From Gyromitra esculenta (lineage: Eukaryota; Ascomycota; Pezizomycetes; Pezizales; Discinaceae): DNA of 64,000 nucleotides. The DNA is taken from assembly GCA_038503075.1 (NCBI GenBank), contig JBCAML010000004.1, positions 1,509,149-1,573,148 on the forward strand. The letters run 5' to 3'. Both the position numbers and the translations under genes were made by a program. The number at the start of each line of letters is the position of its first letter. Position 1 is the first letter of the stretch. The notes below the pieces were generated by a model that was not told the origin of the DNA, did not search any database, and was given only the letters and a program-made list of their open reading frames with translations. Below, one piece after another: positions 50,744 through 61,615 of the stretch.

Positions 50744-51952
50744 ATGGAGAAACTTAGCCCTGAAATCGTTCGAGAGATTCTCGGACATTTCGACTCGAAG
50801 GCCGATCTTGCGAGCTTCCGGCTAACACAGCGCTCGCTGGCTGAGCTTGCGAAAGAATTTCTCTTCCGAACTATCCCCCTTAAGCCGACCAAGCTTAGTG
50901 TCTCTCGTCTTTTCGCGATATCCCAGAGACCGGACTTGGCGCGCCACGTTAAGGAAATATTTTTTGGGATCGATGAGCCAAACTGCATGATATGGGAGCA
51001 GTTCAGCGAACGGCTACGCATGGAGAAGGTTTCCCACGGTGATGGAACGCAAAAGGCAAGAGCTCAAGAGATCTTCAGATATTCTATTGAAGAATGGTAT
51101 GAGTTTCAAACGTCGTCGGAGTATACAACCGCTCTTTCCGCAGCCTTTGTTGGATTTCCTCGGCTCCAAGCTATCCAGATGGTCCATGGTGCCCCAATGT
51201 CCATGGAACGTCAATACACATATCGAGAAATCGATATGTATACATTCAAGCCGAATCCTAAATTTCACGGAGAACACGGGCAAGAGAAGGATTACCTTCG
51301 AGGATTTGCAGCGTTGGTTAACGCGGCCTACTTCGCGGGCTCGAATCTCAAATCTTTCCGGATGACCGGTATGAACACTGAGGAGATTGTCGATCAATCT
51401 GTTTTCGAAAATACCGAGCTGCTTCAGCGTGCTGCGGTTGTTCTTCGCAATTGTCGCGTCATAGAACTCCATCTCGGCATCGACTCCGCAGAAGTGATCA
51501 GCAAAATCAAGATGAGTCCTCTACTGAATGTATTGGTTCCTGCCAAACACCTCGAAGAGTTATGTCTTGGCTTTGGTAACACGGCACCTAGCGAGTCGTA
51601 TCTTTTCCCTCACATCTTTGGGGAAGAACAAGTTTGGCCGTGTTTGAAAAAAATTGAATTATGGACGATTGAGATGCATGAGTACGAACTTATTGCATTT
51701 TTAGAACGGCACAAAGCGACCCTGAAGACAATTCTGATCTCTAACGGCCTGTTGTTCACAGGCTGTTGGAACAATGTTATGCGGTTTATGAAAGAGCATC
51801 TTCAGCTTGAGTCTCTAGAAGTGTGGGATCTTTTTTGTAAGCATGGGGAGGGCGATAGCTATCGCAATTACAGTTACTTAGAATCTCAGTTAGTGGTTCA
51901 ATATGTTCAGAATGGAGGCGGGATCCTGCCTGAACACCATGTCGACACATAG
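50744..51952 (+). CDS. F-box domain protein
   Basis: Single exon, 402 aa. The N-terminus (residues ~2-45, MEKLSPEIVREILGHFDSKA then FRLTQRSLAELAKEFLF) fits an F-box, which would bind Skp1 and recruit substrates to an SCF ubiquitin ligase. The rest is a variable Leu-rich C-terminal domain, with segments such as LEELCLGFGNTAPSES and LKKIELWTIEMHEYELIAFL suggesting degenerate leucine-rich repeats, as is common in large fungal F-box families. The substrate cannot be inferred. The ATG at 50744 gives an immediate F-box, so the start is probably right. Confidence 0.85.
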   Translation: MEKLSPEIVREILGHFDSKADLASFRLTQRSLAELAKEFLFRTIPLKPTKLSVSRLFAISQRPDLARHVKEIFFGIDEPNCMIWEQFSERLRMEKVSHGDGTQKARAQEIFRYSIEEWYEFQTSSEYTTALSAAFVGFPRLQAIQMVHGAPMSMERQYTYREIDMYTFKPNPKFHGEHGQEKDYLRGFAALVNAAYFAGSNLKSFRMTGMNTEEIVDQSVFENTELLQRAAVVLRNCRVIELHLGIDSAEVISKIKMSPLLNVLVPAKHLEELCLGFGNTAPSESYLFPHIFGEEQVWPCLKKIELWTIEMHEYELIAFLERHKATLKTILISNGLLFTGCWNNVMRFMKEHLQLESLEVWDLFCKHGEGDSYRNYSYLESQLVVQYVQNGGGILPEHHVDT

Positions 51953-52848
51953 ACGATAGATTATAGGATTGGCAAACCTAGACTAGTGATAGATCATAGA
52001 CAAGGTATAAATGGTTTTCTTTTTTCACATTTTTCGTTTATTTTTTCAGTTTTTCTTGTCGTGCTTCGTTATTAGAAAACGTCTATTAGATTTTTTTATT
52101 CAATTGATAGGACAAAAGGGACTGTTACACTTTAGACTTGGCTGTATTCCTGTTGCTGGATCCCCCTAGATTTCTTCCTCTTTTAGATCGGGCGTAAATA
52201 GGCTCAAGTTTGAACTAGAAGTAAGACGCGTTGGCGCAGAAAACTGGACAAGACTGAGGAAGCCTATCTATCATCTGCTCCTTTGTTGTACTTCTCCTGA
52301 AAGATTGTTTTAAACATCCCCAGTTCTACTGAGTAATAGTGGGTGAAGTGAGTATCAAAGGCTCTGATTATGTCGAGCTTCATAGCTTAGTAGTAAAGAT
52401 AAAATAAAAAGCTGGCCCTCTGGTGGTGTCTCAACACAAAGCTAATTACGAACTTGCGGGTTGAGAACCTCGTCCCTACTTTGTCTTACCATGGATACCT
52501 GCTGCTTTTATTTATTACCAGGCGCTAGAGGTTACATGTAGGCAAGGCATTGATGGGTAGCCTTGGCACCGCTATCATTAAATTTTATAACTGGGTATAA
52601 CTAAATTCATCACCAAAAAAAAACTTGATGTATGGTAGTCCTCATAGATGGCAATACGAACGAAACAGGCATAAGTGAAAGTAAACCTCCCCCAAGAACA
52701 CCAATCACAGCAGTATCAAAAACAAGGATACACCAAGGGGAGAAAAAAGAGTGTGACAGTTGATAACATGAATTCATCCAACCGTTTTTCCTATACCAAC
52801 CAACTCCATCCTCCACCTAAAACGTCCCGGCTATATTTTACCAATCGC
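51953..52848. other. Intergenic between F-box and carrier genes (convergent)
   Basis: 896 bp between two genes that end towards each other; T-rich 3' sequence after 51953 and a TACATGTA at 52533. No gene seen. Confidence 0.45.
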
Positions 52849-55800
52849 CTAATTATACCCCTTCCCCCTTTTGTCGTTCCACCACCTCTCCTTAGCAGTT
52901 CTCGTCTCAACGACACTTACACCGCCACCAGAAACCTCCTTAGTTTCCTCATCGAGGAAGTTATAAACGGAACTCCTCGCATCCTCATCTATAGGCCAAA
53001 ACTCCTCACTTCTTTTGACAGTGGTAAAGCCGTTGGTTCCGGCAGTTGCGGCAGCAGTGTTGATAGAAGCAGCGTTGACAGAAGCGGCACTGTTAACCAA
53101 AGCCTTCTTCCCAAGCCATTCGCTCTCCCTCACAGTTGTGCGAGTGACAGCGTTATCATTTCCGGCCTTGGCGACATTGTTGTTGTTGCTGTTGCCATGA
53201 TTATGAGAGCTGTGGCTTCGATGGTGTTGAAGATGGCCAGCATCATGATGGGTCTCGCCGAACCGAGTAACCTGGGTCTTCTCGACAACTTTATTAATCG
53301 TAGCATCTTCGAAACGGCTAAGAGGACTGCGGGTGGGGATGATATTGCGTGAGTGGCCGTCATGCGAGGTTTCGCCAATCCGGGTGACTTGGGTCTTCTC
53401 AACAGTGGTACGGCCATCAGTGTGGAGCGCAGAGTCGTTATTCCTGTGATTATGTCTATGGCTGTGGTCGTGGTTGTGGTGACCATGGCTGTGCTGGCCA
53501 CTATCATGGATATTTTCATTAATTCGAGTGATCTCGGTTTTCTCAATAATAGTGCGACCATCAGCAAGAAGGGCTGCGTCTCCAAAACTATTGTGGGACT
53601 CGTTGTGTCTATGGCCATGACTATTATGTGAGTGGTTATGATGACCGCCGTCGTGGAGGGTCTCGCCGACACGAGTAATATGTGTCTTCTCAACTGTAGT
53701 ATGGCCGTGGCCATCGTGAACTACTGCGTCGTCACCAAAACGATTGTTGTGGCCGTGACCAACAATAGAATGGCCTTTGTGCAACGTTTCTCCGAAATCG
53801 CTTCGAGAATCCTCGTGTATAGTACTGGCGACTCCGAACTGACGAAGATCTTCAACCGCGTTGGCCTCGTCTCTCCATTCCTTAATGGTTTCGGTGTGAA
53901 CAATGACTTGACCGTCCCTTCCATGAGTGTTGTGGCCGTGATCTTGGCCGTGATCACCAGCCACCTTGTGAACAAGGTTGGTGGCAGATAAATTGTGACG
54001 ATTGCTAGAGTGCGAACGACCACGGTTGTGACCGACGATCTTCTCGGCGGCACCGGCAACAGCGCCGACAACACCACTGTGGCTACGACCTCGAGATTCA
54101 TGAATAGAAGTATGTTCGTGATGAGAGTTCTCGTTGAGCCGGGCCCGGGAATCGGCGACAGCTTGATGACCCTCATGGTGATTCCTGACATGTGACGTAC
54201 GCGGATCCTTAACAATATCAAACTCCTCGACAACCTTGGTAGTAGTCTGTGTGATCACGTCTCCGCCGTGATGGCTGTGAGAACGACCGCTATGGTTGTG
54301 TTCATTGCGATCATGATTCAAGAGGTTGTGGTTAAGAGCGGCCCCAGTGACAGTACCGACAATGCTAGTAGCATGGTCGCTATGGATACTGTGGCCCTGT
54401 TCGTTATGGTTATGGTTATGGCTATTGCTATGGCTATGGCTATTGCTTGATAATTTGTGGCCAAGAGTGGCTCCAGTGGCAGCACCAATAACACCAGAGG
54501 CATGGTTGCTATGGTTGCTGTGACTATTACTTGCGAGTTTATGGCCAAGAACAGCTCCAGCGACAGCACCGACAACACCAGCAGTAACAGCAGATCCATG
54601 TCGACTGCGGGGACCTGTTCCCGAATGACCATGCTGCACACGTTCTTCGGCGCGTGTGTGCTCAATCACCCCACTGTGATTTCTTCCAATACGGGATCCA
54701 ACTTGACCACTCCCAGAATGTGTGCGAGCTTCGTGAATGTCTTGACGCATCTCACCGGTGTGGATACGATCGTCAACGGTTTGAACAGAGTGCAGACCTT
54801 TTCCAGTGTGATGGTGAGTCTCTTCACCAACACCTTCCCTCCACTCCTCGACTCTCTCACGAGCGGTGTGGACTATGACATTTCCGTGTTTGTCGTGCCT
54901 CTCATTCCTGCTGTGGGCATGGGTTGCTCCAGCCGCAAGGCCCGCAACTGTTGCGGCGGCAGCAGTCTTCATGCCACCGTGACGGTTACCATCTGGTCTA
55001 TTCTTCCCAATGCCGATATGCTCAGTAATTTTCTCACGAACCTCAGAGAGCTTTCCAGCGACATGACCTGCTCCGACTAGACCGACGACTTTTGATTTTC
55101 CATTGCTTGCCATTGACTCGACTTTCTCGACACCCTCAATTGCCTTGTCCATGATTTTTTTTCGCCGAGAGCCTGCCTTGTCGTAGGCATCTTTTGCTAT
55201 GAGTTTGGTTGTCGAGTGAAAGGTGTGGTCTTCTGTCCTGTTGTATGCCTTCATAACGAAATAGTAAAGTGAGAGAATAGTTCGATGGACAGATTCTTTT
55301 ATGACCATAGTGATTCCTGTGTAACCATGTTAGCGGCTTTGTGTAAGAGCTTACTGGAGGAAAGAGCCTACCACTCGAAACAAATCCCCTAAGGAGTTCC
55401 CCGAGAACGCCCTCATAAAGCCCAGCAATTCCTTCATTTTTGAAAATATCTGCCAACACCTCGATCACATTCCTACTCCTTCTCACCTTCCTTAAAATTT
55501 TCTCCCCAATAGCGCCCCCAGCAGTGGTAATATTAGTTATTTCCACATCACTGAAATCGTCATCTTCGTTTGCGATCTGCGTCCTCGACTTCGCAACCGC
55601 TAGCGGATAAGTCAAACCTGTTGCGATCGCTTTGGCAACAGCTGCAAGAAGAAATGTTTCTGCACCTTTTAGCCTCCTCCGTCTACCGCCTACAAAGTTC
55701 TTAAGTGACTCGTAAAGCAGAAATGTGACGCTTGGGTTGAGTGATAGAAATGCGCTCGCGGAGTAACCGGACCAGAACCCAGTGATGCCTTTTTCTCGCA

Positions 55801-56701
55801 TAACATCGTGGTATATATCAATGATACCAGGAGCCCTCGCATTTGGATATAGCATCGCATGTGTTTGTTTGCGCGTCGCTATGGTATTGAATGGGGTCAA
55901 GAAGAATTTGGATACAGATCCGGCGGCGAGGCCGATCAACAGTTCTTCCAGGATTGGCAGTTTATTCGAATGTCTCTTGTGCAGGCGTTTGTTTCGGAGA
56001 TAACTGTCTATTACCCACCCACTTTATTAGTAACCCATGTATGTAGGTTGGGGTCGCCGCGGATACTTACAAATAGCAAAATACCAAAAAGCACTTCCCA
56101 TTGTACCCACAGTTTCTTCTACAACACCCGTATAGAACCCTGCAAATCCCTCCTGTGCGTAGATCTTCTGTGCAGCGTCGAATACACCTAGATATTCTTC
56201 TCTTGTCTCGTATTCGTCCGTGGTACGTATGTACGTCTCCGACTGTGAACTCGAGTAAAAGTAACCCCTCGCTGAATGTGCCTCACCAAACTTCCTCTCG
56301 TCATGCCCTGTGAGATCCGGCGATTGACTTCTTGGCCTAGTTGGTCGGAATGTTTCACGACCCCCGGATGAAGGAGGTATTGGGCTAGAAACCCCTCCAC
56401 CGATTCGCGGCCGCCCTCGCTCACGTAGCTGGTTCCGGATTTGCCGTTGGACTTGGAGGCGCTTGATGATTAGGTCGAGAGGATGAACGGCAAGATTTGC
56501 GATCGAGGAGCCAACTGCGCCAGAGAATGCTTGGACGAGAGCTGGTACAGCGTTTTCTCCAAGTCGGTGATGTTGGAAGCCTTGATCATGTCCATGTATG
56601 TTGCTTTCATGGCTGTGCTCGTTAGGACTGTGTATAAGATGCCCATCATGCGCTTGTGAGGTGCTGCCGCTGTGCTTAATGATTCCTGCCCTTCTAGAAG
56701 C
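52849..56701 (-). CDS. Peroxisomal-type solute carrier fused to a long His-rich repetitive tail (5' end unresolved)
   Basis: Minus strand, exons: A 56071-56701 (start unresolved), B 55372-56007, C 52849-55316; all joins keep frame. The first ~500 residues are a mitochondrial carrier family protein (SLC25), most like peroxisomal adenine nucleotide carriers: AFSGAVGSSIANLAVHPLDL (repeat 1), FWYFAIYSYLR across intron A/B, PFNTIATRK (repeat 2), PLAVAKSR (repeat 3), and the C-terminal GITMVIKESVHRTILSLYYF. Two of the three PX[DE]XX[KR] motifs are degenerate. Exon C then continues without a stop for about 770 residues of His/Gly/Ser/Asn-rich sequence: glycine-zipper-like segments (GVVGAVAGAVLGHKL), long His-Ser-Asn runs, and 4-5 repeats of the type VEKTQVTRIGETSHDG. 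In exon A the carrier frame is open to 56701 without a Met and is itself His-rich (EHSHESNIHGHDQGFQHH), so the start lies in an unseen upstream exon. Confidence 0.75.
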
Positions 56702-58581
56702 TTATTAGGGTTTCCCGTCCTTTTTATAGATAATTTTATATGTTTATCAGGATAAAAGGGCTAATATACTCGACTCGATAAATCTCAGCACCATCCTAGA
56801 GTATCGATTAGCTTTATTCAGGTTTGTTATAACTTTCCCTTCGTGGTTTTTTTTTTTAAATCGATTGATGCAGTTATTTGAGTAATAGTACGAGAAGTGA
56901 GATAGGTGGACTCACGTGGCCATTATCCACGAACTCGCCATCGTAGGGTGAGCGAACTGAACGGACCATCTTTACGAGGACCCTTCCACAAGATCGTGGC
57001 AGAAGAAAAAAATCGCTCGTACAATAAAAAGCTGTAATTAAGTTATGCTGGTCTACCTGTCTGTATATCCGAAGATGTAATGACAAGGAGCGCTCTAGCG
57101 AGCAAAGCAGCTCCACAGGGTCAAAAGATAAACAAACGGAGAGCCAGCAACAGTTTGATCCGATTATGTACTCCTGGCAAATGGCTGAAAAGCCCCTCCT
57201 TAAGAATCCACTTTAACGCATGGGACCACAGATCAACAAATCAAAACTGCGACAAGTCCCCAGGTGAAGTGAAGGGAAAGCCTAAATGCGGTCTATCCTG
57301 GACACACGTCACGGCCTTCCTCTCCAACCCGTCGCTGGCTACCGAGGCGCAACCTCCCGCTGTGACAACAGCCGCTGTAGGTAACACTACCTAAAAATGG
57401 GCGCCCGATCCACAGCTGGCAAATTGCGATGTTGGCTCGCTTCTGAACTCGACGTCATCCCTGGCTTCAAGTCTGATCGTGGCTACATGTGTTGGAGTAG
57501 GAATTCAATCGCAAACCCACACACAAGACCCGATAGTTAGAGCTAGCCTAACAAAGGAATCGGCAAAAAAAGGAGAGAAACCTGGAGAAACCTTTTCCAC
57601 TCAACCAGCAACAACTCTACTAGATATCTTTCCCCGCGAATTGAACCCAGTCCGCATGTGCATCCCCCGATGCTCTAAAACATCAACATCAAACCCCTGC
57701 CAGAAAGACGCTCTGCAGACAAGTGGCAGCCACTTTGCCGTAGCGTGTGATACAAGAAATGCGGAAAGGTTCAAAAAACAAAAGACAGAAAAATGGCCAA
57801 TCGCTAAAAGGCAGCATCCACTGAGCTCACGAGTATCACGAATACCTCCCCAACCCAATCGGTCGAATATCCGCCCAAATCTCGATATTCTCTCGGCCAC
57901 ACACTTTCTTACAAATTCGCTAAGTCTGCCTAGAGGTTCATGATCTCTTTATCATGGTATTTGAAGCTGAAATCGGAACCCCTCAATCCGATTTCAGGTA
58001 TATTCGTGGCCTTTCTCGGACCAGACCCTCGGTAAGTTTAAATACACTGTCCAATCCCAAGGACCAGTTCTTTCCTGCAGATGCAGGCAAGGAATCTCTG
58101 CATGTTGTGACATCATAAGACCTATCAATGCACATGTGCTCAAGCTCCGCCATGTACATAACATGACTTCACTGCACGAGTCTCAGCTAATATTGAGCTG
58201 AACTAACCTTACATGCTTCCATGGGACTTAGGGTTTCTGCAACGCAAGATGATCGTCGAGCAATTTTCGTTCATATTCAGCTAGAAGCGTCTTGTGGAGG
58301 GACAACGACAAACCCAACCATCGGGATATCAATGCTCTGTCGTTGTCACACTATAGCTGAAAACCAAGCTGGATATCGGTTCCTTAAGGTAGACGCAGTC
58401 GGATGTTGTCTCGTGCTCATCTAGCCCCATCCCAGCATTATACCATAGCTACATGTAAGTCGAATCGGTACACCTTCCTATCGTCGATACCGTGACATTT
58501 TAAGACACAGATCAACTGCCAGAGTCAACGAGGCGGAGCGGATTCCAGGAAGCTAACTTATTACCTTAGTTGGGGGAAGAA
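56702..58581. other. Intergenic, upstream of the carrier gene
   Basis: 1.9 kb. It should contain the missing first exon of the carrier gene close to 56702. ORFs 57479-57943 (plus) and 57601-57900 (minus) overlap and show no family features. A TACATGTA is at 58450. Confidence 0.4.
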
Positions 58582-58698
58582 TTTAGTACCCGAACATATA
58601 AGTGGCATGTAGGGTTTTCTAGCCTGCCAGATAGCTGCAATTCATCCTGCCCTCCAATAGATCAAGGCCCTCTAGCAACTTGCTGTTCGGGTACTAAA
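58582..58698. mobile_element. MITE, ends TTTAGTACCCGAACA
   Basis: 117 bp with perfect 15-bp inverted ends TTTAGTACCCGAACA / TGTTCGGGTACTAAA. Confidence 0.75.
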
Positions 58699-58721
58699 CA
58701 CCTGTCCCAAGTAAATGTTAG

Positions 58722-58931
58722 TACCGCAATATCTCGCAACTAACGAACACAACCGGACCGAGACAGCAGCTAATAGTCCCGCTATCACCGGTGAAAACTA
58801 CAGAACCTTTATAGTTTGGGTTGGCTTGATGTTAATTTATTGGTGTGAATGGGGTCTCAACTAACCGTCGCACAGATCTGGTCCTGCGGATCCGATCCAG
58901 TTGTGTTCGTTATTCGCAAGATATCACAGTA
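58722..58931. mobile_element. MITE, TA-flanked, ends TACYG..ATATCTYGC
   Basis: 210 bp; TACCGCAATATCTCGCAACT on the left pairs with TACTGTGATATCTTGCGAAT on the other strand from the right, continuing AACGAACACAACYGGAYC (about 40 bp). Confidence 0.78.
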
Positions 58932-58995
58932 TTCACGTGCACTAATATACGCCAAAACCTAATGGTTTAAGCTCTTTTAGTTGCTAGGATTGGCA

Positions 58996-59164
58996 TACTA
59001 TCCTCGATCAGCCAAATGTCAGGACGGGCCAAATGTCAGAACACGGATTCTGGTAAGAAAACTTGCTTATATCCAGCAGGGTAACTAATTTTTGCCCAAT
59101 GAGAAATACAACCGACCCTCCTAGCATTTGAACCGTCCTAGCATTTGGCTGATCAAGTACAGTA
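58996..59164. mobile_element. MITE IV family, second copy
   Basis: 169 bp, near-identical to 49335-49499 (differs by a 4-bp insertion near the right end and a few transitions). TA borders at 58996-58997 and 59163-59164. The two copies lie 9.5 kb apart in the same orientation. Confidence 0.88.
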
Positions 59165-59195
59165 ATTGACATTGGATAGAACAAGTCGGGGTATG

Positions 59196-59310
59196 TACTT
59201 ATGCACCAGGGTAAGAACTTGAAAACATGGGTGGTGAATTCGTATGGCGAAATATCCATGCACGACTCCGTAGCATACAAAGCCACGCACCCCATGTTTT
59301 CAGGTTCGAG
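59196..59310. mobile_element. Inverted, truncated copy of the 60274-60410 element
   Basis: The left arm TACTTATGCACCAGGGTAAG and the inner part GAAAACATGGGTGG match the complement of the element at 60274-60410; the right arm stops after TGTTTTCAGGTTC, lacking about 20 bp. Confidence 0.7.
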
Positions 59311-59896
59311 AAAAGAGAAAACGTTTTCAATGCCAGCGCACTAGCCACAAACACCTTTAGAATACCATCCAACGCCAAGCACAACCAGAGACACACGGAA
59401 CCCTCTGCCTAAATCACACACGCAGCGCACCACCATACTATTCCTACTCCCCAAGCCTCAGGGTTTGGACAAATTAAATTAAACAAATAATAATTAGATG
59501 TATTTAGCGATGGGAACTCTTTAGGTCAGCGTGTATGGTCCTGCCGGACATTGTTTAGTTTAAGCGAGGCGTATTTGGGGCAGCTGGGGCAGCTGGAGCT
59601 TGGAGAGAAGCTTGGGGAGATGATGTGCTCAAAGTGTTACTATATCTAGCAGAAACTACAGTATTGTATCCCCAACCAAAAAAATACCCCTGTCCGCCAC
59701 ACCCCGGTTCCGCCACATGACCGGTTTTCACTGTATACTGTCGCGGGATTCTTCCCTTTTATTTTATTTTATTACTATTTATTTCAAAATACAAACATTG
59801 GGGTTGCGCTGGAAACAATGGACAATGTACCTAAACATTGTTGCTGGGGAAACTGGGACCAAAGCAGCAGCTTGTGCGTGAAACCTTTAGTTTTAC
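59311..59896. other. Intergenic, mostly AT-rich
   Basis: 586 bp with an ATTTT-rich run near 59758-59785; nothing recognisable. Confidence 0.4.
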
Positions 59897-60275
59897 TACA
59901 GTCGCAACTCGATATGCCGGAACCCACTGCCCCGGATCCCTTGCTGTCACGTACAAGTTTTGCTGCTGTGGATTTCCACCACCAAAACTAACTTGCTGTC
60001 CCGGATTTTTTGCTATCCCGTGCCGTATGGTAGGTAGGAGATATTAGACCCCTGCCACTATATAAATAATATTTGCTGTCACGGATTTCCTTAGCTTGGC
60101 ACCCGATTTTTATACCTATTGAGGGGGCACTAGTCTCTTTCAAAGACCCAAGCCCCCTAACCCTAAAATTTTATGGTGCCCTAGGCTTAGGAGTCGTTTG
60201 CTGTTGCGGATAATTTGCTATCACGTACGAAATCCACCTGATACTTGGCATCCGGCATATCGAGTTGCGACTGTA
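59897..60275. mobile_element. pogo/Tc1-type non-autonomous element
   Basis: 379 bp with perfect 26-bp ends including TA: TACAGTCGCAACTCGATATG then CCGGA, and the exact complement on the right. CAGT...CCGGA is typical of pogo/Tigger-like inverted ends. The interior has recurring TTGCTRTCxCGKA motifs. No ORF for a transposase. The right TA (60274-60275) is shared with the next element. Confidence 0.88.
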
Positions 60276-60410
60276 CTCGTGTACCAGGGTGTGAACCTGA
60301 AAACATGGGGTGGCTTTGTATGCGACGGAGTGGTGCACGGATATTTTGCCATACAAATTCACCACCCATGTTTTCAGGTTCATACCCTGGTACACGAGTA
60401 CATGTAGCAT
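60274..60410. mobile_element. MITE sharing its left TA with the pogo-type element
   Basis: 137 bp; TACTCGTGTACCAGGGTGTG then AACCTGAAAACATGGG, with the complement on the right (two mismatches in about 38 bp). The right TA is the first two bases of a TACATGTA (60409-60416). An inverted relative is at 59196-59310. Confidence 0.85.
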
Positions 60411-60726
60411 CAACAGAGTATGATGGTATCCGGGAGGGTTTTCTCGTTGTATTATACGCGGGAAAATACATCAACCTCACGTGACATTGTGATACAGGCC
60501 TAGACGTGGCAGCGTTATATGTCTCGGTCTAGGCTTGGAAAGTACTAGTACAAGGACACTGCGGATAGGTCGCGAGCCAAGGTGAACTACCTAGCTAAAT
60601 CGCTATCATATTCTCCTAACTGCTAGATGGCCTTACACTCAAAGCTTCCCCTCGCCACTTTATTTTTTAATTGCTCTTCATCCTCCTCCTTTTCCTCCTC
60701 CTTCACTTAAAAAAAAAGCCTCTAAA
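60411..60726. promoter_or_regulatory. Upstream region of the DUF3605 gene
   Basis: 316 bp; a pyrimidine-rich tract at 60665-60705 (TCCTCCTCCTTTTCC) precedes the start codon, as is common in fungal core promoters. No TATA box seen. Confidence 0.45.
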
Positions 60727-61615
60727 ATGGTAGCCGATCTAGCATGGGTTGATAAAGCGGCCGAAGCTGCTCATGATGGGTACCAGCTCACAGACAAAGA
60801 TATTAAGCAGTTGGCAACTCCCGATGAACAGTTCCAACTCATGACTTGGGAGGTTCTTGAAAAAATCATTAGTTAGCTATATCTCCACTCTGTACTGTAA
60901 ATTAGTTGATTGCTCCAAGGCTAATAAATAACTCCAGAGGAAAACCGACTAGAGGACCTTAAACGAGTTCCTTCGGATCTTCGACGTTATATCGCCTGGT
61001 CGCATGCTGTGCGAAAGAAGTACGGAAATGTTCAAGCATTTATCCTTTCAGAAAGATTGCGATGGAAAGATCTGAAGCCAGAGAGCATGATCCCATATGC
61101 TTGCAATGGTTTGTTGTGCCTTGATGATTTGTTGAATTAAGTGGGGAACTAAACGCGTGCAAATTATTAGCTGATACAAAAATTCTGGTTAATGACTGGC
61201 CTTATGGAAATGAGCTAGGTGTCTGTATGTCGAATATCTCCATTTTAGCACTCGATCTCACTTTGTGGTCTACTTTTAGCTGACTATTACTACAGTGCAC
61301 CTTGTATGTTGGACAAAGTCACCAATTCCAACCCTTGACAATTCAGTTCCCGCCGGTGATCTTACACCCGAAGCCCGAAGGATCATCGAGGATTTTGTAG
61401 AGCGGACTTTCACGCGGCATCTAGGCAAAGAAAATGTCCTGTGGTTTAAGAACTGGGCGAGTATCCAGAGTGTCAGAAGCGTTGAGCATATACATGTCCT
61501 TATTAGAGGTGCTAGCGAATCTTTTTTAAACAAAGTCATTGAGACGGAGACCAATGGTGAAATAGCAAAGGGTATAGGCCAGTTGGAGAGGGAGCGAGAG
61601 GTAAGGGACGAGTGA
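60727..61615 (+). CDS. N-acetylglucosamine-induced protein 1-like (DUF3605)
   Basis: Fungal DUF3605 family (PF12239), named from an N-acetylglucosamine-induced gene in Candida; biochemical function unknown. Exons: 60727-60871, 60938-61108, 61171-61218, 61296-61615; product 227 aa. Family landmarks: NRLEDLKRVPSDLRRYIAW, KILVNDWPYGNEL, HLVCWTKSPIP, DLTPEARRIIEDFVERTF, VLWFKNWASIQSVRSVEHIH. All joins keep frame. The third exon is only 48 nt. The final exon could continue past a possible donor (GTAAGG at about 61600), but the plain reading ends at the TGA at 61613-61615. Confidence 0.87.

Noticed and set aside
52675..55080. Several long plus-strand ORFs (e.g. 52675-53352, 54457-55080)
   Set aside because: Antisense shadows of the His-rich repetitive exon, open because of its codon bias.
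57479..57943. 154-codon ORF
   Set aside because: Overlaps an antisense ORF of 99 codons and has no recognisable features.
60274..60410. Inverted repeat as a transcription terminator
   Set aside because: The organism is a eukaryote and the hairpin has TA borders, different ends from its neighbours and a relative at 59196, which fit a MITE.
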